In this document: one piece after another, positions 47,230 to 56,409 of the stretch
How the letters are laid out: every line of letters starts with the position of its first letter
How positions within the stretch are numbered: the first letter of the stretch is position 1
Assembly (NCBI GenBank): GCA_964604565.1
Contig: CAZRZN010000002.1
Coordinates: 4,821 to 68,820 of the forward strand
Direction of reading: 5' to 3'
DNA length: 64,000 nucleotides
Origin: CAZRZN01 sp964604565
GTDB lineage: Bacteria; Pseudomonadota; Alphaproteobacteria; Rhodobacterales; Rhodobacteraceae
Made by a program: the position numbers and the translations under genes
Notes under the pieces: generated by a model
What the model was told of the DNA's origin: nothing
Database searches by the model: none
What the model saw: only the letters and a program-made list of their open reading frames with translations

Positions 47230-48021
47230 ATGACGGATACCAAAAAGCGTGCGTTGGTGACTGGCGCGGCCAAACGGCTGGGACGCGCGATGACGGTGGC
47301 ATTGGTGCGGCAGGGATATGACGTGGCGGTGCATTACGCCGGCTCCGAGGCCGAAGCGCAGGCGTTGGTGACAGAGATCGCGGCGATGGGCGGGCAGGCG
47401 GTGGCCTTGCAGGCCGACCTGCTTGACGAGGAGCAGGTCCGGGCCCTTTTGCCCCGCGCGGCAGAGGCGCTGGGGGGGCCGCTTACCGTCCTTGTGAACA
47501 ATGCCTCCATCTTCGAATATGACGACATAGACAGTGCAACGCGTGAAAGCTGGGACCGGCATCTGGAAAGCAACTTGCGCGCGCCCTTCGTGCTGACGCA
47601 GGCGCTGGCCGCGCAGGTGCCCGAGCCTGAGATGGACGACTGCCGCGAACCGGTGGCGCAGGGTCTGGTGGTCAACATGATTGACCAGAGGGTGCGCAAG
47701 CTAACACCGGAATTCATGAGCTATACGCTGGCCAAGGGGGCGCTCTGGACACTGACCCAGACCGCGGCACAGGGGTTGGCGCCACGGGTTCGGGTCAATG
47801 CGATCGGACCGGGTCCGACGCTCCGGGGCGGGCGTCAGGATGCCGACGCCTTTGCACGTCAGCGCGCCGCGACGGTTATGAAACGGGGCGCCAATGTGGA
47901 GGACATTACCGCGGCATTAATCTATCTGCTTACCGCGAAGGCGGTCACAGGGCAGTTGATTTGTGTCGATGGCGGGCAGCATCTAAGCTGGGAAACACCG
48001 GATGTCGTGGGCGTGGAATGA
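47230..48021 (+). CDS. SDR oxidoreductase, pteridine-reductase (PTR1/FolM) type
   Basis: A 263-residue short-chain dehydrogenase: nucleotide motif VTGAAKRLGRA near the N terminus, NNAS at about 95, and YTLAK catalytic Tyr/Lys. Where most SDRs have Ser, this has Asp in VVNMIDQRVRK, the arrangement of Leishmania PTR1 and bacterial FolM, which reduce pterins. A dihydromonapterin or pterin reductase role is therefore likely. No folate genes are adjacent. The 300 bases downstream are AT-rich, before uvrC. Confidence 0.8.
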   Translation: MTDTKKRALVTGAAKRLGRAMTVALVRQGYDVAVHYAGSEAEAQALVTEIAAMGGQAVALQADLLDEEQVRALLPRAAEALGGPLTVLVNNASIFEYDDIDSATRESWDRHLESNLRAPFVLTQALAAQVPEPEMDDCREPVAQGLVVNMIDQRVRKLTPEFMSYTLAKGALWTLTQTAAQGLAPRVRVNAIGPGPTLRGGRQDADAFARQRAATVMKRGANVEDITAALIYLLTAKAVTGQLICVDGGQHLSWETPDVVGVE

Positions 48022-48327
48022 GGCGGGTATCAGGAGTTTTGCACCGGCCGCGAAAGCTTAACGAAAGTGTTACAAAAAGGTAAACCTTCTCAAAGGCTTG
48101 CTCGGAAGATTTATTTTACTGAAAGAAAACAAAGCGTTATTTTGCTGCTCAATTTTTCAGCACTTTAACGAAGTGACGTCAAAACAAGGAAAATTTCCGC
48201 CTGCTCACTTTTTGCCTACAGAGTTATCCACAGAAACGGGGGATGCATTCAGGCTTGAATCCGGCAATACGGCATTGCAGGCAAGAACAGAATCAAACCC
48301 TAACACAAGGTTTACGGGCGGGGCGTG
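48022..48327. other. AT-rich intergenic region upstream of uvrC
   Basis: Bases 48061-48180 are only about 36% GC by my count, in a genome of over 60%. It has T- and A-tracts (ACAAAAAGG, GATTTATTTTACTG, CAATTTTTC) and a perfect DnaA box (48224-48232). The composition and the box resemble a replication or DnaA-controlled promoter region; only one strong box was found. Confidence 0.55.
48224..48232 (+). promoter_or_regulatory. Perfect DnaA box
   Basis: TTATCCACA matches the TTATNCACA DnaA box. It lies 96 bases upstream of the uvrC start in the AT-rich stretch. Confidence 0.7.
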
Positions 48328-50196
48328 ATGAGTGACGAAAGCAAGACTGTGCCTGTGGCAAAAGGTCACGGTGTCATTCAGGGCTATCTGAAAACGCTTG
48401 ACGGCTCTCCGGGCGTTTATCGGATGCTGGATGAGCAATCCCGGGTGCTTTATGTCGGCAAGGCGCGCAACCTTCGGGCGCGGGTTTCCAACTACGCACG
48501 GCCCTCGGGACATTCGCGGCGGATCGCGAGGATGATCTCCGAAACTGCTTCGATGATGTTCCTCACCACCCGGACAGAGACCGAGGCGCTCCTGCTTGAG
48601 CAGAACCTGATCAAGCAGCTCAAGCCGCGCTACAACGTGCTGCTGCGCGACGACAAGAGCTTTCCCAACATCCTGTTGAGCGGACATACCTATCCGCAGA
48701 TCCGCAAGCATCGCGGTGCAAAGACCGACAATGGCAGCTATTACGGGCCTTTCGCCTCTGCGGGGGCGGTGAACCGTGTGTTGACCCAACTGCAAAGAGT
48801 CTTCCTGTTGCGGAACTGTTCGGATTCGATGTTCGAAAGCCGCACGCGGCCCTGCCTCCTGTATCAGATCAAACGGTGCAGCGCGCCATGCGTGGGCAAG
48901 ATCGACGCGGCGTCCTATGCGGAAAGTGTCCGGGACGCACAGCGGTTCCTGTCCGGGAAATCGACCCAGATTCAGGAAACACTGGCCAAGCAGATGGAGG
49001 AGGCCAGTGCCGCGATGGAGTTCGAACGTGCCGCCGCCCTCCGCGACCGGATCCGGGCGCTGACGCAGGTGCAAACGGCGCAGGGGATCAACCCGCGCGG
49101 TGTCGCAGAGGCGGATGTGATCGCCTTGCACATGGATGGCGGGCAGGCTTGCGTGCAGGTCTTTTTCATCCGCGCCAACCAGAATTGGGGCAACAAGGAC
49201 TTCTATCCGCGTGTCGGTGACGACGTCGGAGCCGATGAGGTAATGGAGGCCTTTCTGGGCCAGTTTTACGACCAACGGGAACCGCCACGCCTGTTGCTGT
49301 TGAGCCATGGGATCGAGAATGACGACCTGATGGCAGAGGTCCTCTCGGACAAGTTGGGCCGCAAGGTCGAACTTGCGGTGCCCCTGCGCGGAGAGAAGGC
49401 GGAACTGGTCGAGGGCGCGGCCCGCAACGCGCGCGAAAGTCTGGCGCGCAAGATGGCGGAGACGGCGACGCAGGGCAAACTGCTGCGTGGGCTGGCCGAA
49501 GCCTTCGATCTGGAGACAGTGCCGCAACGGGTGGAGGTCTATGATAACTCGCATATCCAGGGCAGCCACGCGGTGGGCGCGATGATTGTCGCAGGGCCGG
49601 AGGGCTATCTGAAGAACCGCTATCGCAAGTTCAACATCAAGGGCGAAGATCTGGTTCCGGGGGATGACTTCGGCATGATGAAGGAAGTGCTGAAGCGCCG
49701 GCTGACACGGTTGCAGAAAGAGGACCCGGACCGTGAAAAGGGGCTGTGGCCCGACCTGATGCTGATCGACGGCGGTGCGGGTCAGATTTCTGCTGTGGCG
49801 CAGATCATGGCCGAGCATGGGGTAGAGGACGTGCCCTTCATCGGTGTGGCAAAGGGCGTGGACCGCGACCACGGCAAGGAGGAATTCCACCGCCCGGGCA
49901 AACGTCCCTTCGCCCTGCGCCACAACGACCCGGTCCTGTATTTCGTGCAACGCCTGCGGGACGAGGCGCACCGTTTTGCCATCGGATCTCACAGGGCGAA
50001 GCGGTCCAAGGCGCAGATGGCCAACCCGTTGGACGAGGTGCCCGGCGTAGGGGCAGCGCGCAAGCGCGCCCTGTTGGCGCATTTCGGCTCTGCCAAGGCA
50101 GTGGGGCGGGCCAACCTCGCCGACCTGAAGGCTGTAGACGGTGTCAGTGCGGCGCTGGCGGAACGGATCTACGCGTTTTTCAATGACAAGGGGTGA
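48328..50196 (+). CDS. uvrC: Excinuclease ABC subunit C
   Basis: A 622-residue UvrC: GIY-YIG domain ([22 protein letters not shown]), Cys-rich region with [12 protein letters not shown] ([24 protein letters not shown]), the C-terminal nuclease core with [17 protein letters not shown] and [13 protein letters not shown], and helix-hairpin-helix pair at the end. It makes both incisions in nucleotide-excision repair. The ATG at 48328 follows a GTG one codon earlier. Confidence 0.97.
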   Translation: MSDESKTVPVAKGHGVIQGYLKTLDGSPGVYRMLDEQSRVLYVGKARNLRARVSNYARPSGHSRRIARMISETASMMFLTTRTETEALLLEQNLIKQLKPRYNVLLRDDKSFPNILLSGHTYPQIRKHRGAKTDNGSYYGPFASAGAVNRVLTQLQRVFLLRNCSDSMFESRTRPCLLYQIKRCSAPCVGKIDAASYAESVRDAQRFLSGKSTQIQETLAKQMEEASAAMEFERAAALRDRIRALTQVQTAQGINPRGVAEADVIALHMDGGQACVQVFFIRANQNWGNKDFYPRVGDDVGADEVMEAFLGQFYDQREPPRLLLLSHGIENDDLMAEVLSDKLGRKVELAVPLRGEKAELVEGAARNARESLARKMAETATQGKLLRGLAEAFDLETVPQRVEVYDNSHIQGSHAVGAMIVAGPEGYLKNRYRKFNIKGEDLVPGDDFGMMKEVLKRRLTRLQKEDPDREKGLWPDLMLIDGGAGQISAVAQIMAEHGVEDVPFIGVAKGVDRDHGKEEFHRPGKRPFALRHNDPVLYFVQRLRDEAHRFAIGSHRAKRSKAQMANPLDEVPGVGAARKRALLAHFGSAKAVGRANLADLKAVDGVSAALAERIYAFFNDKG

Positions 50197-50417
50197 CAAG
50201 CGCCCCGCCATCGCCAGCGCGAAGGATATAAGGAAAGGTCCGGTTTCGGACGTGCCGTCAAAGTCCAAATGTCCCTTGGGCAGTCAGACAGGCCTCGTAT
50301 CCTGCACCCACTGCCTGATCGGCCTCATCACTCGGGACATCCTCGGGGTCGGAGGGGCACCCTGTCGTTCTGATGCACCGCGGTTAGGGAAACGCCCGGA
50401 CGGTCAGCGCCCTCCGC

Positions 50418-50807
50418 TCAGGGCAGCAACTCCTGCAGCGTTTCGCGCAGGGGATCTGGGATCGCGGTAGGACGGCCATCCTCACCGGTCAGAACCTGGG
50501 TAAAGAACCCCTCTGTGCAGGCCTCGTTCTCATCGTTGCGAAAGAGCCCGACTTCGATCCGCATCGAGGATGAGCCGAGATGACCGAGCCGGAGACCCGC
50601 GTGGATCACGTCGGGAAACCCTGCCTCCGCGTGGTAGCGGCAGCCGGTTTCCACGACAGGCAATCGCAGGGCCTGAGGACCTCGGATGACGAAGCCATTG
50701 TCCATCTGCCACAGCGTGATCGCCGTGTCGAAAAGCGACAGGTAGGTGGCATTGTTCATATGGCCGTATTCGTCATTGTCCATCCAGCGGGTGGGCAGGG
50801 TGCGAAA
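50418..50807 (-). CDS. Acyl-CoA thioesterase, N-terminus lost in assembly gap
   Basis: The visible 129 residues of a hot-dog-fold thioesterase: PTRWMDNDEYGHMNNATYLS contains the Asp/His/Asn of the YbgC/4-hydroxybenzoyl-CoA thioesterase active site. The first residues and the promoter lie in the N run. Confidence 0.85.
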   Translation of the reverse strand, partial: FRTLPTRWMDNDEYGHMNNATYLSLFDTAITLWQMDNGFVIRGPQALRLPVVETGCRYHAEAGFPDVIHAGLRLGHLGSSSMRIEVGLFRNDENEACTEGFFTQVLTGEDGRPTAIPDPLRETLQELLP

Positions 50808-50907
50808 NNNNNNNNNNNNNNNNNNNNNNNNNNNNNNNNNNNNNNNNNNNNNNNNNNNNNNNNNNNNNNNNNNNNNNNNNNNNNNNNNNNNNNNNNNNNN
50901 NNNNNNN
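50808..50907. other. Assembly gap of 100 N
   Basis: Exactly 100 N, a common placeholder length for an unknown gap. It interrupts the N-terminal end of the thioesterase gene and the C-terminal end of the TIGR02186 gene. A merged open frame running through the N is artificial. Confidence 0.95.
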
Positions 50908-51491
50908 GCGCCGCCGCGTGTCAGAAAGATCCGGGTGATATACGCCCCCTCCGTCAGATTGGCGGGCATCTGGATCGAAGTGTCAAAGAGCGTCTGTTCG
51001 CGCACGTTCACGGTATTCTCGCGGAGCTGGTACTGACCCTCGGCGGTGCGGATGCGTATCACCGCCTCGGTAAAGCTTTGGGCATCGGGAACCTCCATCG
51101 GGGCCCCTACAGAGCGGATCGCCCGCGGTATCGAAATCTGGTGCCGGAGGTCTTCGGTATCCGAGATCGCCTTCTTCCAAGGGGCGGAGGTTGCGACGAC
51201 ATAAAAGCTTGGCGCGGCGTCGACCTCCACGGCATCGGAGTTGACCCAGATGCCGAACTTTCTGTCCTGACGCCAGACAGTGAGCGGCCGTTGTGGCCCG
51301 GCAACGGCGATAACGACCTGCAAGGGCTCCGCTTCTGCAGGGGTCTCGCGCTTGATGGCGCCAAAGATCAGGATTTCGGACCCCTCGAAATTGGTGGAGA
51401 TCGAAACGGTGTCCTGACTGAGGCCCAGCACGACTTCTTCGGCGCGGGCGGGCAGGGCAAGGATAAGGAGCAGCAGCAGAAGGACACGCAT
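50908..51491 (-). CDS. TIGR02186-family exported protein, C-terminus lost in gap
   Basis: About 194 residues with signal peptide (MRVLLLLLLILALPARA), then VVLGLSQDTVSISTNFEGSE, LTVWRQDRKFGIWVN and DTSIQMPANLTEGAY, the TIGR02186 family, normally linked to TauE genes. A C-terminal membrane helix, usual in the family, would lie in the gap. Starts in the stop codon of the tauE-like gene (TGATG). Confidence 0.85.
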
Positions 51492-52405
51492 CACAGGCTC
51501 CCCGCCGTGGTGATGACATAGAGTTCGGAGGGCCGGATCAGCAACTCCAGCGCCAGCTTGCCACAGACCAGCAGCACAAGGCCGGCAAGGAGCACGCGCA
51601 ATTGTTCGGCCTTCAGCCGCGTGCCAAGCGCCGTTCCGAGCTGCGCTCCGACGACGCCACCGATCAGCAACAGGACAGCTAGAACCACATCGACGGTGTA
51701 ATTCGTGGTCGCGTGCAGCAGCGTGGTGAAGGCGGTGACAAAGATGATCTGGAACAGCGAGGTTCCGATCACGACCTTGGTCGGCATGTTGAGCAGGTAG
51801 ATCATCGCGGGCACCATGATGAAGCCGCCGCCGACGCCCATGACCGCCGCCAGCACGCCCACGGCCACGCCCACCAGAATTGGCGGGATCACCGAGATAT
51901 ACAGCCCTGAGGTCCGAAAGCGCATCTTGAAGGGCAGCGCGTGGATCCAGTTGTGTTTCTTGCGCGCGGGGGGCGCGCCACTGCGGGACTTGCGCAGGGC
52001 GTTGACGCTTTCGATGAACATCAACGCGCCGATGATCCCAAGGAAGAAAACATAACAAAGCCGCACCAGAAGATCGACCTGACCCAGCGATTTCAGGTAG
52101 TTGAACAGCATCACCCCAAGGGCGGCCCCGATCAGCCCCCCAACCAGAAGCACGGTGCCCATGCGCAGATCCACGGTCTTGCGCCTGAGATGGGCCATCA
52201 GGCCCGACACCGAGGAGGCGACGATTTGATTCGCGCCGGTGGCCACGGCAACCGCGGGTGGAACGCCGATGAAGAAAAGCAGTGGCGTCATGAGAAACCC
52301 GCCTCCGACGCCAAACATCCCCGACAGCACACCCACCAGCCCGCCAAGTCCCAGCAGGATGAAAATGTTCAGGGAGACTTCGGCGATTGGAAGGTAGACC
52401 TGCAT
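51491..52405 (-). CDS. TauE/SafE-family sulfite or sulfoacetate exporter-like membrane protein
   Basis: A 304-residue protein with about eight hydrophobic segments and two similar halves (LGLGGLVGVLSGMFGVGGGFL near the N terminus; GVLAAVMGVGGGFIMVPAMI in the middle). It matches TauE/SafE anion exporters. The pairing with a TIGR02186 gene is a recurrent association in alphaproteobacteria; substrate unproven. Confidence 0.88.
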   Translation of the reverse strand: MQVYLPIAEVSLNIFILLGLGGLVGVLSGMFGVGGGFLMTPLLFFIGVPPAVAVATGANQIVASSVSGLMAHLRRKTVDLRMGTVLLVGGLIGAALGVMLFNYLKSLGQVDLLVRLCYVFFLGIIGALMFIESVNALRKSRSGAPPARKKHNWIHALPFKMRFRTSGLYISVIPPILVGVAVGVLAAVMGVGGGFIMVPAMIYLLNMPTKVVIGTSLFQIIFVTAFTTLLHATTNYTVDVVLAVLLLIGGVVGAQLGTALGTRLKAEQLRVLLAGLVLLVCGKLALELLIRPSELYVITTAGSL

Positions 52406-52497
52406 GTTTCAAGCTAGCCCCAAGGCCCGGCCTTTTGCAAGCGCAGCATCCGAGAGGGGATGGTGCGAGTGTGGCCAAGGCACATCAACAGGCCTGA

Positions 52498-53463
52498 TCA
52501 TCTTTCCTTTACGTAAGGCTCCCCTCCGGCGCGCGGCGGAATGGCCTTGCCGACGAAACCGGCCAGGATCACGACCGTCAAGATGTAGGGCAGGGCGTCC
52601 ATCACCTGCACCGGCACCACGAAAACGCCAAGGTCAATGTTCTGAAACCGCAATGCCACCGCCTGTAGAAAGCCAAAGAGCAGGCAGGCCCCAAGCGCAT
52701 ACCAAGGGCGCCATTTGGCGAAGATCAGCGCCGCCAGCGCGATGTAGCCGCGCCCGGCGGTCATCTCGCGCACGAAACCGGCCTGAAGGCCGGTGGCAAG
52801 GTAGGCCCCCGCCAGTCCACACAGGACACCGGCAATGGCAAGCGCCGCGAAACGGATGGCAACGACCGAAACACCGGCGGTGTCGACAGCTTCGGGCGCG
52901 TCGCCCACGGCGCGCAGCCGCAGACCGAAGCGCGTGCGGTAAAGCACCCACCACGTTGCCGGCACCGCAAGCAACGCCACATAGACAAGGATCGAATGGC
53001 CGGAGATCAGTTCCGCGTATATCGGGCCGAACACCGGAACCGGCCGCAGGGTTTCCGCCAGCGGCAATGTGATTTCCGCGAAACGTCCTGAGTCCATCAG
53101 CGAGGGCGTTCGGCCACCCTGGCTGAACCAGACCTGCGCGATCAGCACCGTTATCCCGGAGGCGAGAAAGTTGAGCGCCACGCCGGAGATCAACTGATTT
53201 CCGCGAAAGGTGATCGACGCCAGCCCGTGGATCGCCGAAAGGGCCATCGCCCCGCCGATGCCTGCCAGCATGCCGAGCCAGACAGACCCGGTGGAAAATG
53301 CGATGGCCGCAGAGAAGAAGGCGGCGATCAGCATTTTGCCCTCGAGCCCGATGTCGATGACGCCGGAGCGTTCCGAGAACAGACCGGCAAGGCAGGCCAG
53401 CAGCAGCGGCGTGGCCAGCCGGACGGTGGAGTCGAGCACTTGTAGTGCGGTTGCGAAATCCAT
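52498..53463 (-). CDS. BMP-type ABC importer, second permease
   Basis: A 321-residue permease of the nucleoside/simple-sugar BMP importers: LACLAGLFSERSGVIDIGLEGKMLIAAFF, then WWVLYRTRFGLRLRAVGDAPEAVDTAG, the ABC-docking loop. Four bases separate it from the first permease gene. Transports purine nucleosides or a similar substrate in related systems; not readable here. Confidence 0.88.
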   Translation of the reverse strand: MDFATALQVLDSTVRLATPLLLACLAGLFSERSGVIDIGLEGKMLIAAFFSAAIAFSTGSVWLGMLAGIGGAMALSAIHGLASITFRGNQLISGVALNFLASGITVLIAQVWFSQGGRTPSLMDSGRFAEITLPLAETLRPVPVFGPIYAELISGHSILVYVALLAVPATWWVLYRTRFGLRLRAVGDAPEAVDTAGVSVVAIRFAALAIAGVLCGLAGAYLATGLQAGFVREMTAGRGYIALAALIFAKWRPWYALGACLLFGFLQAVALRFQNIDLGVFVVPVQVMDALPYILTVVILAGFVGKAIPPRAGGEPYVKER

Positions 53464-53467
53464 GCGC

Positions 53468-54577
53468 CTACTCCGCCGGGGTTCTTTTGGTGCGGCGCTG
53501 CCGCAGCGCAAGGAAAACGCGTTCCAGCGGCATACGCACCATGTTGTCGAGCGCGCCGGTGAACAGGATGACCAGCGCCTGTATGACGGTGATCAACTCG
53601 CGCGGGATGTCGGTCCAGAGCGCAAGTTCCGCCCCGCCCTGGTAAAGAAAGCCGAATAAAAGCGCGGCAAGAAACACGCCGACAGGGTGGCTGCGTCCCA
53701 TCAGCGCCACCGCGATACCGATGAACCCCGCCCCCTCGGTCGCGTTCATCACAAGGCGCTCCGCCTCGCCCATCGTCGTGTTCAGGCCCATCAACCCGGC
53801 AAGCCCGCCGGAGATCAGCATCGTGACGACGACGATCCGCACCGGCGAGATGCCGGCATAACGCGCAGCGGTATCGGAATGGCCGAAGGCCCGGATCTCG
53901 TAGCCAAGCCGCGCCCGGTAGATCAAAAACCAGACTGCGACGCAGGCGAGGCACGCAATAAAGAAGGTGACGTTCGCGGGCGAGCCGCGAAACATCGTGC
54001 CGCCACCGGCGAACATGTCCTGAAAGGTGGGCAGGTGGGTCGCCGGGGGAAAGGTGGCTGTGGCGGGATCCATCGCGCCCGCCGGTCGCAGCAGATTCAC
54101 GAGCACGTAGTTCAGCACCGCCGCGGCGATGAAATTGAACATGATCGTGGTGATCACGATGTGGCTGCCACGTTTCGCCTGCAACCAGCCCGGGATCGCC
54201 GCCCAGGCCGCGCCGAACAACGCACCGCCCAGCATTGCCCCGAGCAGCGCCAGCGTCCAGTGCGGCCAGGGAATGAACAGGCAGACCAGCGCAACGCCGA
54301 GGCCGCCGATCATCGCCTGGCCCTCGCCACCGATGTTGAACATCCGGGCGTGGAAGGCGACCGCAACGGCGAGGCCTGTGAAGATGAAGTTGGTGGCGTA
54401 GTAAAGCGTATAGCCCCACCCCGATGAGCGCATGAGCGCGCCTTCGACCATCAGCGAGAGGGCGGTCATGGGGTTTTCCCCGATGGCAAGGATCACCAGC
54501 GCGGACAGCACTGCGGCAAGCAGGATGGAAATGAGCGGAACAAGGACCGCATCGGCCCATGCGGGCATCTTATCCAT
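53468..54577 (-). CDS. BMP-type ABC importer, first permease
   Basis: A 369-residue permease: ten or so hydrophobic segments, FHARMFNIGGEGQAMIGGLG, and the docking loop YEIRAFGHSDTAARYAGIS. Partner of the second permease in a heterodimeric channel. ATG 54575-54577 is 83 bases after the ATPase gene. Confidence 0.88.
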   Translation of the reverse strand: MDKMPAWADAVLVPLISILLAAVLSALVILAIGENPMTALSLMVEGALMRSSGWGYTLYYATNFIFTGLAVAVAFHARMFNIGGEGQAMIGGLGVALVCLFIPWPHWTLALLGAMLGGALFGAAWAAIPGWLQAKRGSHIVITTIMFNFIAAAVLNYVLVNLLRPAGAMDPATATFPPATHLPTFQDMFAGGGTMFRGSPANVTFFIACLACVAVWFLIYRARLGYEIRAFGHSDTAARYAGISPVRIVVVTMLISGGLAGLMGLNTTMGEAERLVMNATEGAGFIGIAVALMGRSHPVGVFLAALLFGFLYQGGAELALWTDIPRELITVIQALVILFTGALDNMVRMPLERVFLALRQRRTKRTPAE

Positions 54578-54660
54578 GGTGCGCCTCCGTCCCGGCTGCG
54601 GTGAGGACGCCTTGCCATTCAGCGCGGTTGGCCTTGAAGGCAAAAGTTCCGACCGTTGGA

Positions 54661-56268
54661 TCAGCCATGGCGCGCGGCCTCTCTTTCGTTTCGTGCCTTC
54701 AGCGCCTCGTCCACCACCTTGATCAGCGGTTTGTCCTTGTCGGGCATCTCTGTCACGCCGGCCATCAGAAGTCCAAGCTCGGTCTGGTTGGTTTCTGCGG
54801 GCAGGCGTTCGCCCATGATCTGACCGTCGAACATCACCGCCACCCGATCCGCCAGGGACAGGATTTCGTCCAGTTCGACAGAGACCAGTAGGATGGCCTT
54901 GCCCTGATCCCGCAGGGCGACAATCTGTTGATGAATGAATTCGATCGCGCCGATGTCGACGCCCCGGGTGGGCTGACCGACCAGCAGGATTTCCGGGTTG
55001 CGTTCGATTTCCCGCGCGAGGACGATCTTCTGCTGGTTCCCGCCAGAGAAATTGCGTGCCGCCAGTGCCGGGTTTGGCGGGCGGACGTCAAAACGCTGCA
55101 TCTTTGCCGCCGCTTCGGTGATGATCGCGGCATTGTCCATCAGTATGCCCTTCTGGATGGCCGGATCGCGGTGATACCCGAAGACCATGTTTTCCCAAGC
55201 GGTGAAGGACATGATCAGACCTTCATGCTGGCGGTCCTCCGGCACATGCGCGATGCCGCGCGCCCGCCGCGACTGACCGTCGGAATATTTGCCGGTGAGG
55301 TCGATCTCTTCGCCATTCACGCGGATCGTCCCGGTGGCGTTCGCCATGCCGCCAAGGACGCCCAGCAATTCCGATTGTCCGTTCCCCGAAACCCCGGCGA
55401 TGCCGAGGATCTCACCGGCCCGGACGCTCAGCGACACGCCTTTCAGACGCTCAACCCCGCTGCTGTCCACATGGCGCAGGTTCTCGATCTCCAGCACGGG
55501 CTTGCCGGGCTTGGCCGGAACCTTGTCGACCCGCAGCAGGACCTTGCGGCCGACCATGAGTTCGGCGAGCTCTTCGGGGCTTGTCCCGGCCGTCTTGACC
55601 GTCGCGGTCATCTCACCCCGCCGCATGACAGAGACGGTGTCGGTGATTTCCATGATCTCCCGCAGTTTGTGGGTGATCAGAATGATGGTCTTGCCCTCAT
55701 CCCTCAGGCCCCTGAGGATCCGGAACAGGTGGTCCGCTTCGGCCGGTGTCAGCACACCGGTCGGTTCATCGAGGATCAGGATCTCCGCCTCACGGTAAAG
55801 CGCCTTGAGGATCTCGACCCGCTGCTGGTGCCCGACGGACAAATCCTGGATCAAGGCCTCCGGGTCGACCTGCAATTCATAGTCTTCGGCCAAGTGTTTC
55901 AGCACGCCGCGCGCCTTCGCAAGCGAGGGTTTCAACAGGCTGCCATCCTCGGCACCAAGGATCACGTTTTCCAGAACGGAGAAATTCTGCACCAGTTTGA
56001 AATGCTGAAAGACCATGCCGATTCCGGAGGCGATGGCGGCCTGGCTGTCGGGGATCTGGGTCTTGTGACCGTTGATGAAAATCTCGCCGGCGTCGGCCTT
56101 GTAAAACCCGTAGAGGATCGACATCAGGGTCGATTTACCGGCGCCGTTTTCGCCGATGATGCCGTGGATCGTGCCCGGCATGACACGGATGGAGATGTCC
56201 TTGTTCGCCTGAACGGGGCCGAAGGCCTTGGAGATTCCCTTGAGCTCGATGGCGGGGGTGTCGGTCAT
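54661..56268 (-). CDS. BMP-type ABC importer, two-domain ATP-binding protein
   Basis: A 535-residue ATPase with two fused ABC domains: Walker A GENGAGKSTLMSILYG, LSVGHQQRVEILKALYR, LILDEPTGVLTP in the first; GVSGNGQSELLGVL-type degenerate Walker A, FSGGNQQKIVLAREI and LLVGQPTRGVDIG in the second, as in simple-sugar/nucleoside importers of the BMP group. Follows the binding-protein gene after a hairpin. Confidence 0.9.
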   Translation of the reverse strand: MTDTPAIELKGISKAFGPVQANKDISIRVMPGTIHGIIGENGAGKSTLMSILYGFYKADAGEIFINGHKTQIPDSQAAIASGIGMVFQHFKLVQNFSVLENVILGAEDGSLLKPSLAKARGVLKHLAEDYELQVDPEALIQDLSVGHQQRVEILKALYREAEILILDEPTGVLTPAEADHLFRILRGLRDEGKTIILITHKLREIMEITDTVSVMRRGEMTATVKTAGTSPEELAELMVGRKVLLRVDKVPAKPGKPVLEIENLRHVDSSGVERLKGVSLSVRAGEILGIAGVSGNGQSELLGVLGGMANATGTIRVNGEEIDLTGKYSDGQSRRARGIAHVPEDRQHEGLIMSFTAWENMVFGYHRDPAIQKGILMDNAAIITEAAAKMQRFDVRPPNPALAARNFSGGNQQKIVLAREIERNPEILLVGQPTRGVDIGAIEFIHQQIVALRDQGKAILLVSVELDEILSLADRVAVMFDGQIMGERLPAETNQTELGLLMAGVTEMPDKDKPLIKVVDEALKARNEREAARHG

Positions 56269-56349
56269 GGCGCAGCCTTGTGGCAGGGGATGGGGTCCAC
56301 CCGCTGGGGGCGGCCTTGCGCATCAGATGCACAAGGGCCTTGTGAGGCG

Positions 56350-56381
56350 GCGGTGGGCCGGACCCTGCGTCGGCCCACCGC
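56350..56381 (-). terminator. Stem-loop between the binding-protein and ATPase genes
   Basis: Eleven-base-pair perfect stem GCGGTGGGCCG (56350-56360) and CGGCCCACCGC (56371-56381), loop of ten. No T-tract follows on the minus strand, so it more likely blocks exonucleases or dampens transcription than ends it. Confidence 0.55.
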
Positions 56382-56409
56382 GCTGCTGTGGTGGATCAGG
56401 CTGTCAGGA

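Noticed and set aside
50418..52478. A single open frame of 686 residues running through the N stretch
   Set aside because: It joins parts of several reading senses across an unknown gap; the N translate as unknown residues and no real protein has this order.
53305..53325. A GAGAAGAAG string resembling the dispersed repeat tail
   Set aside because: It lies within a permease coding sequence and lacks the AATACTC half.
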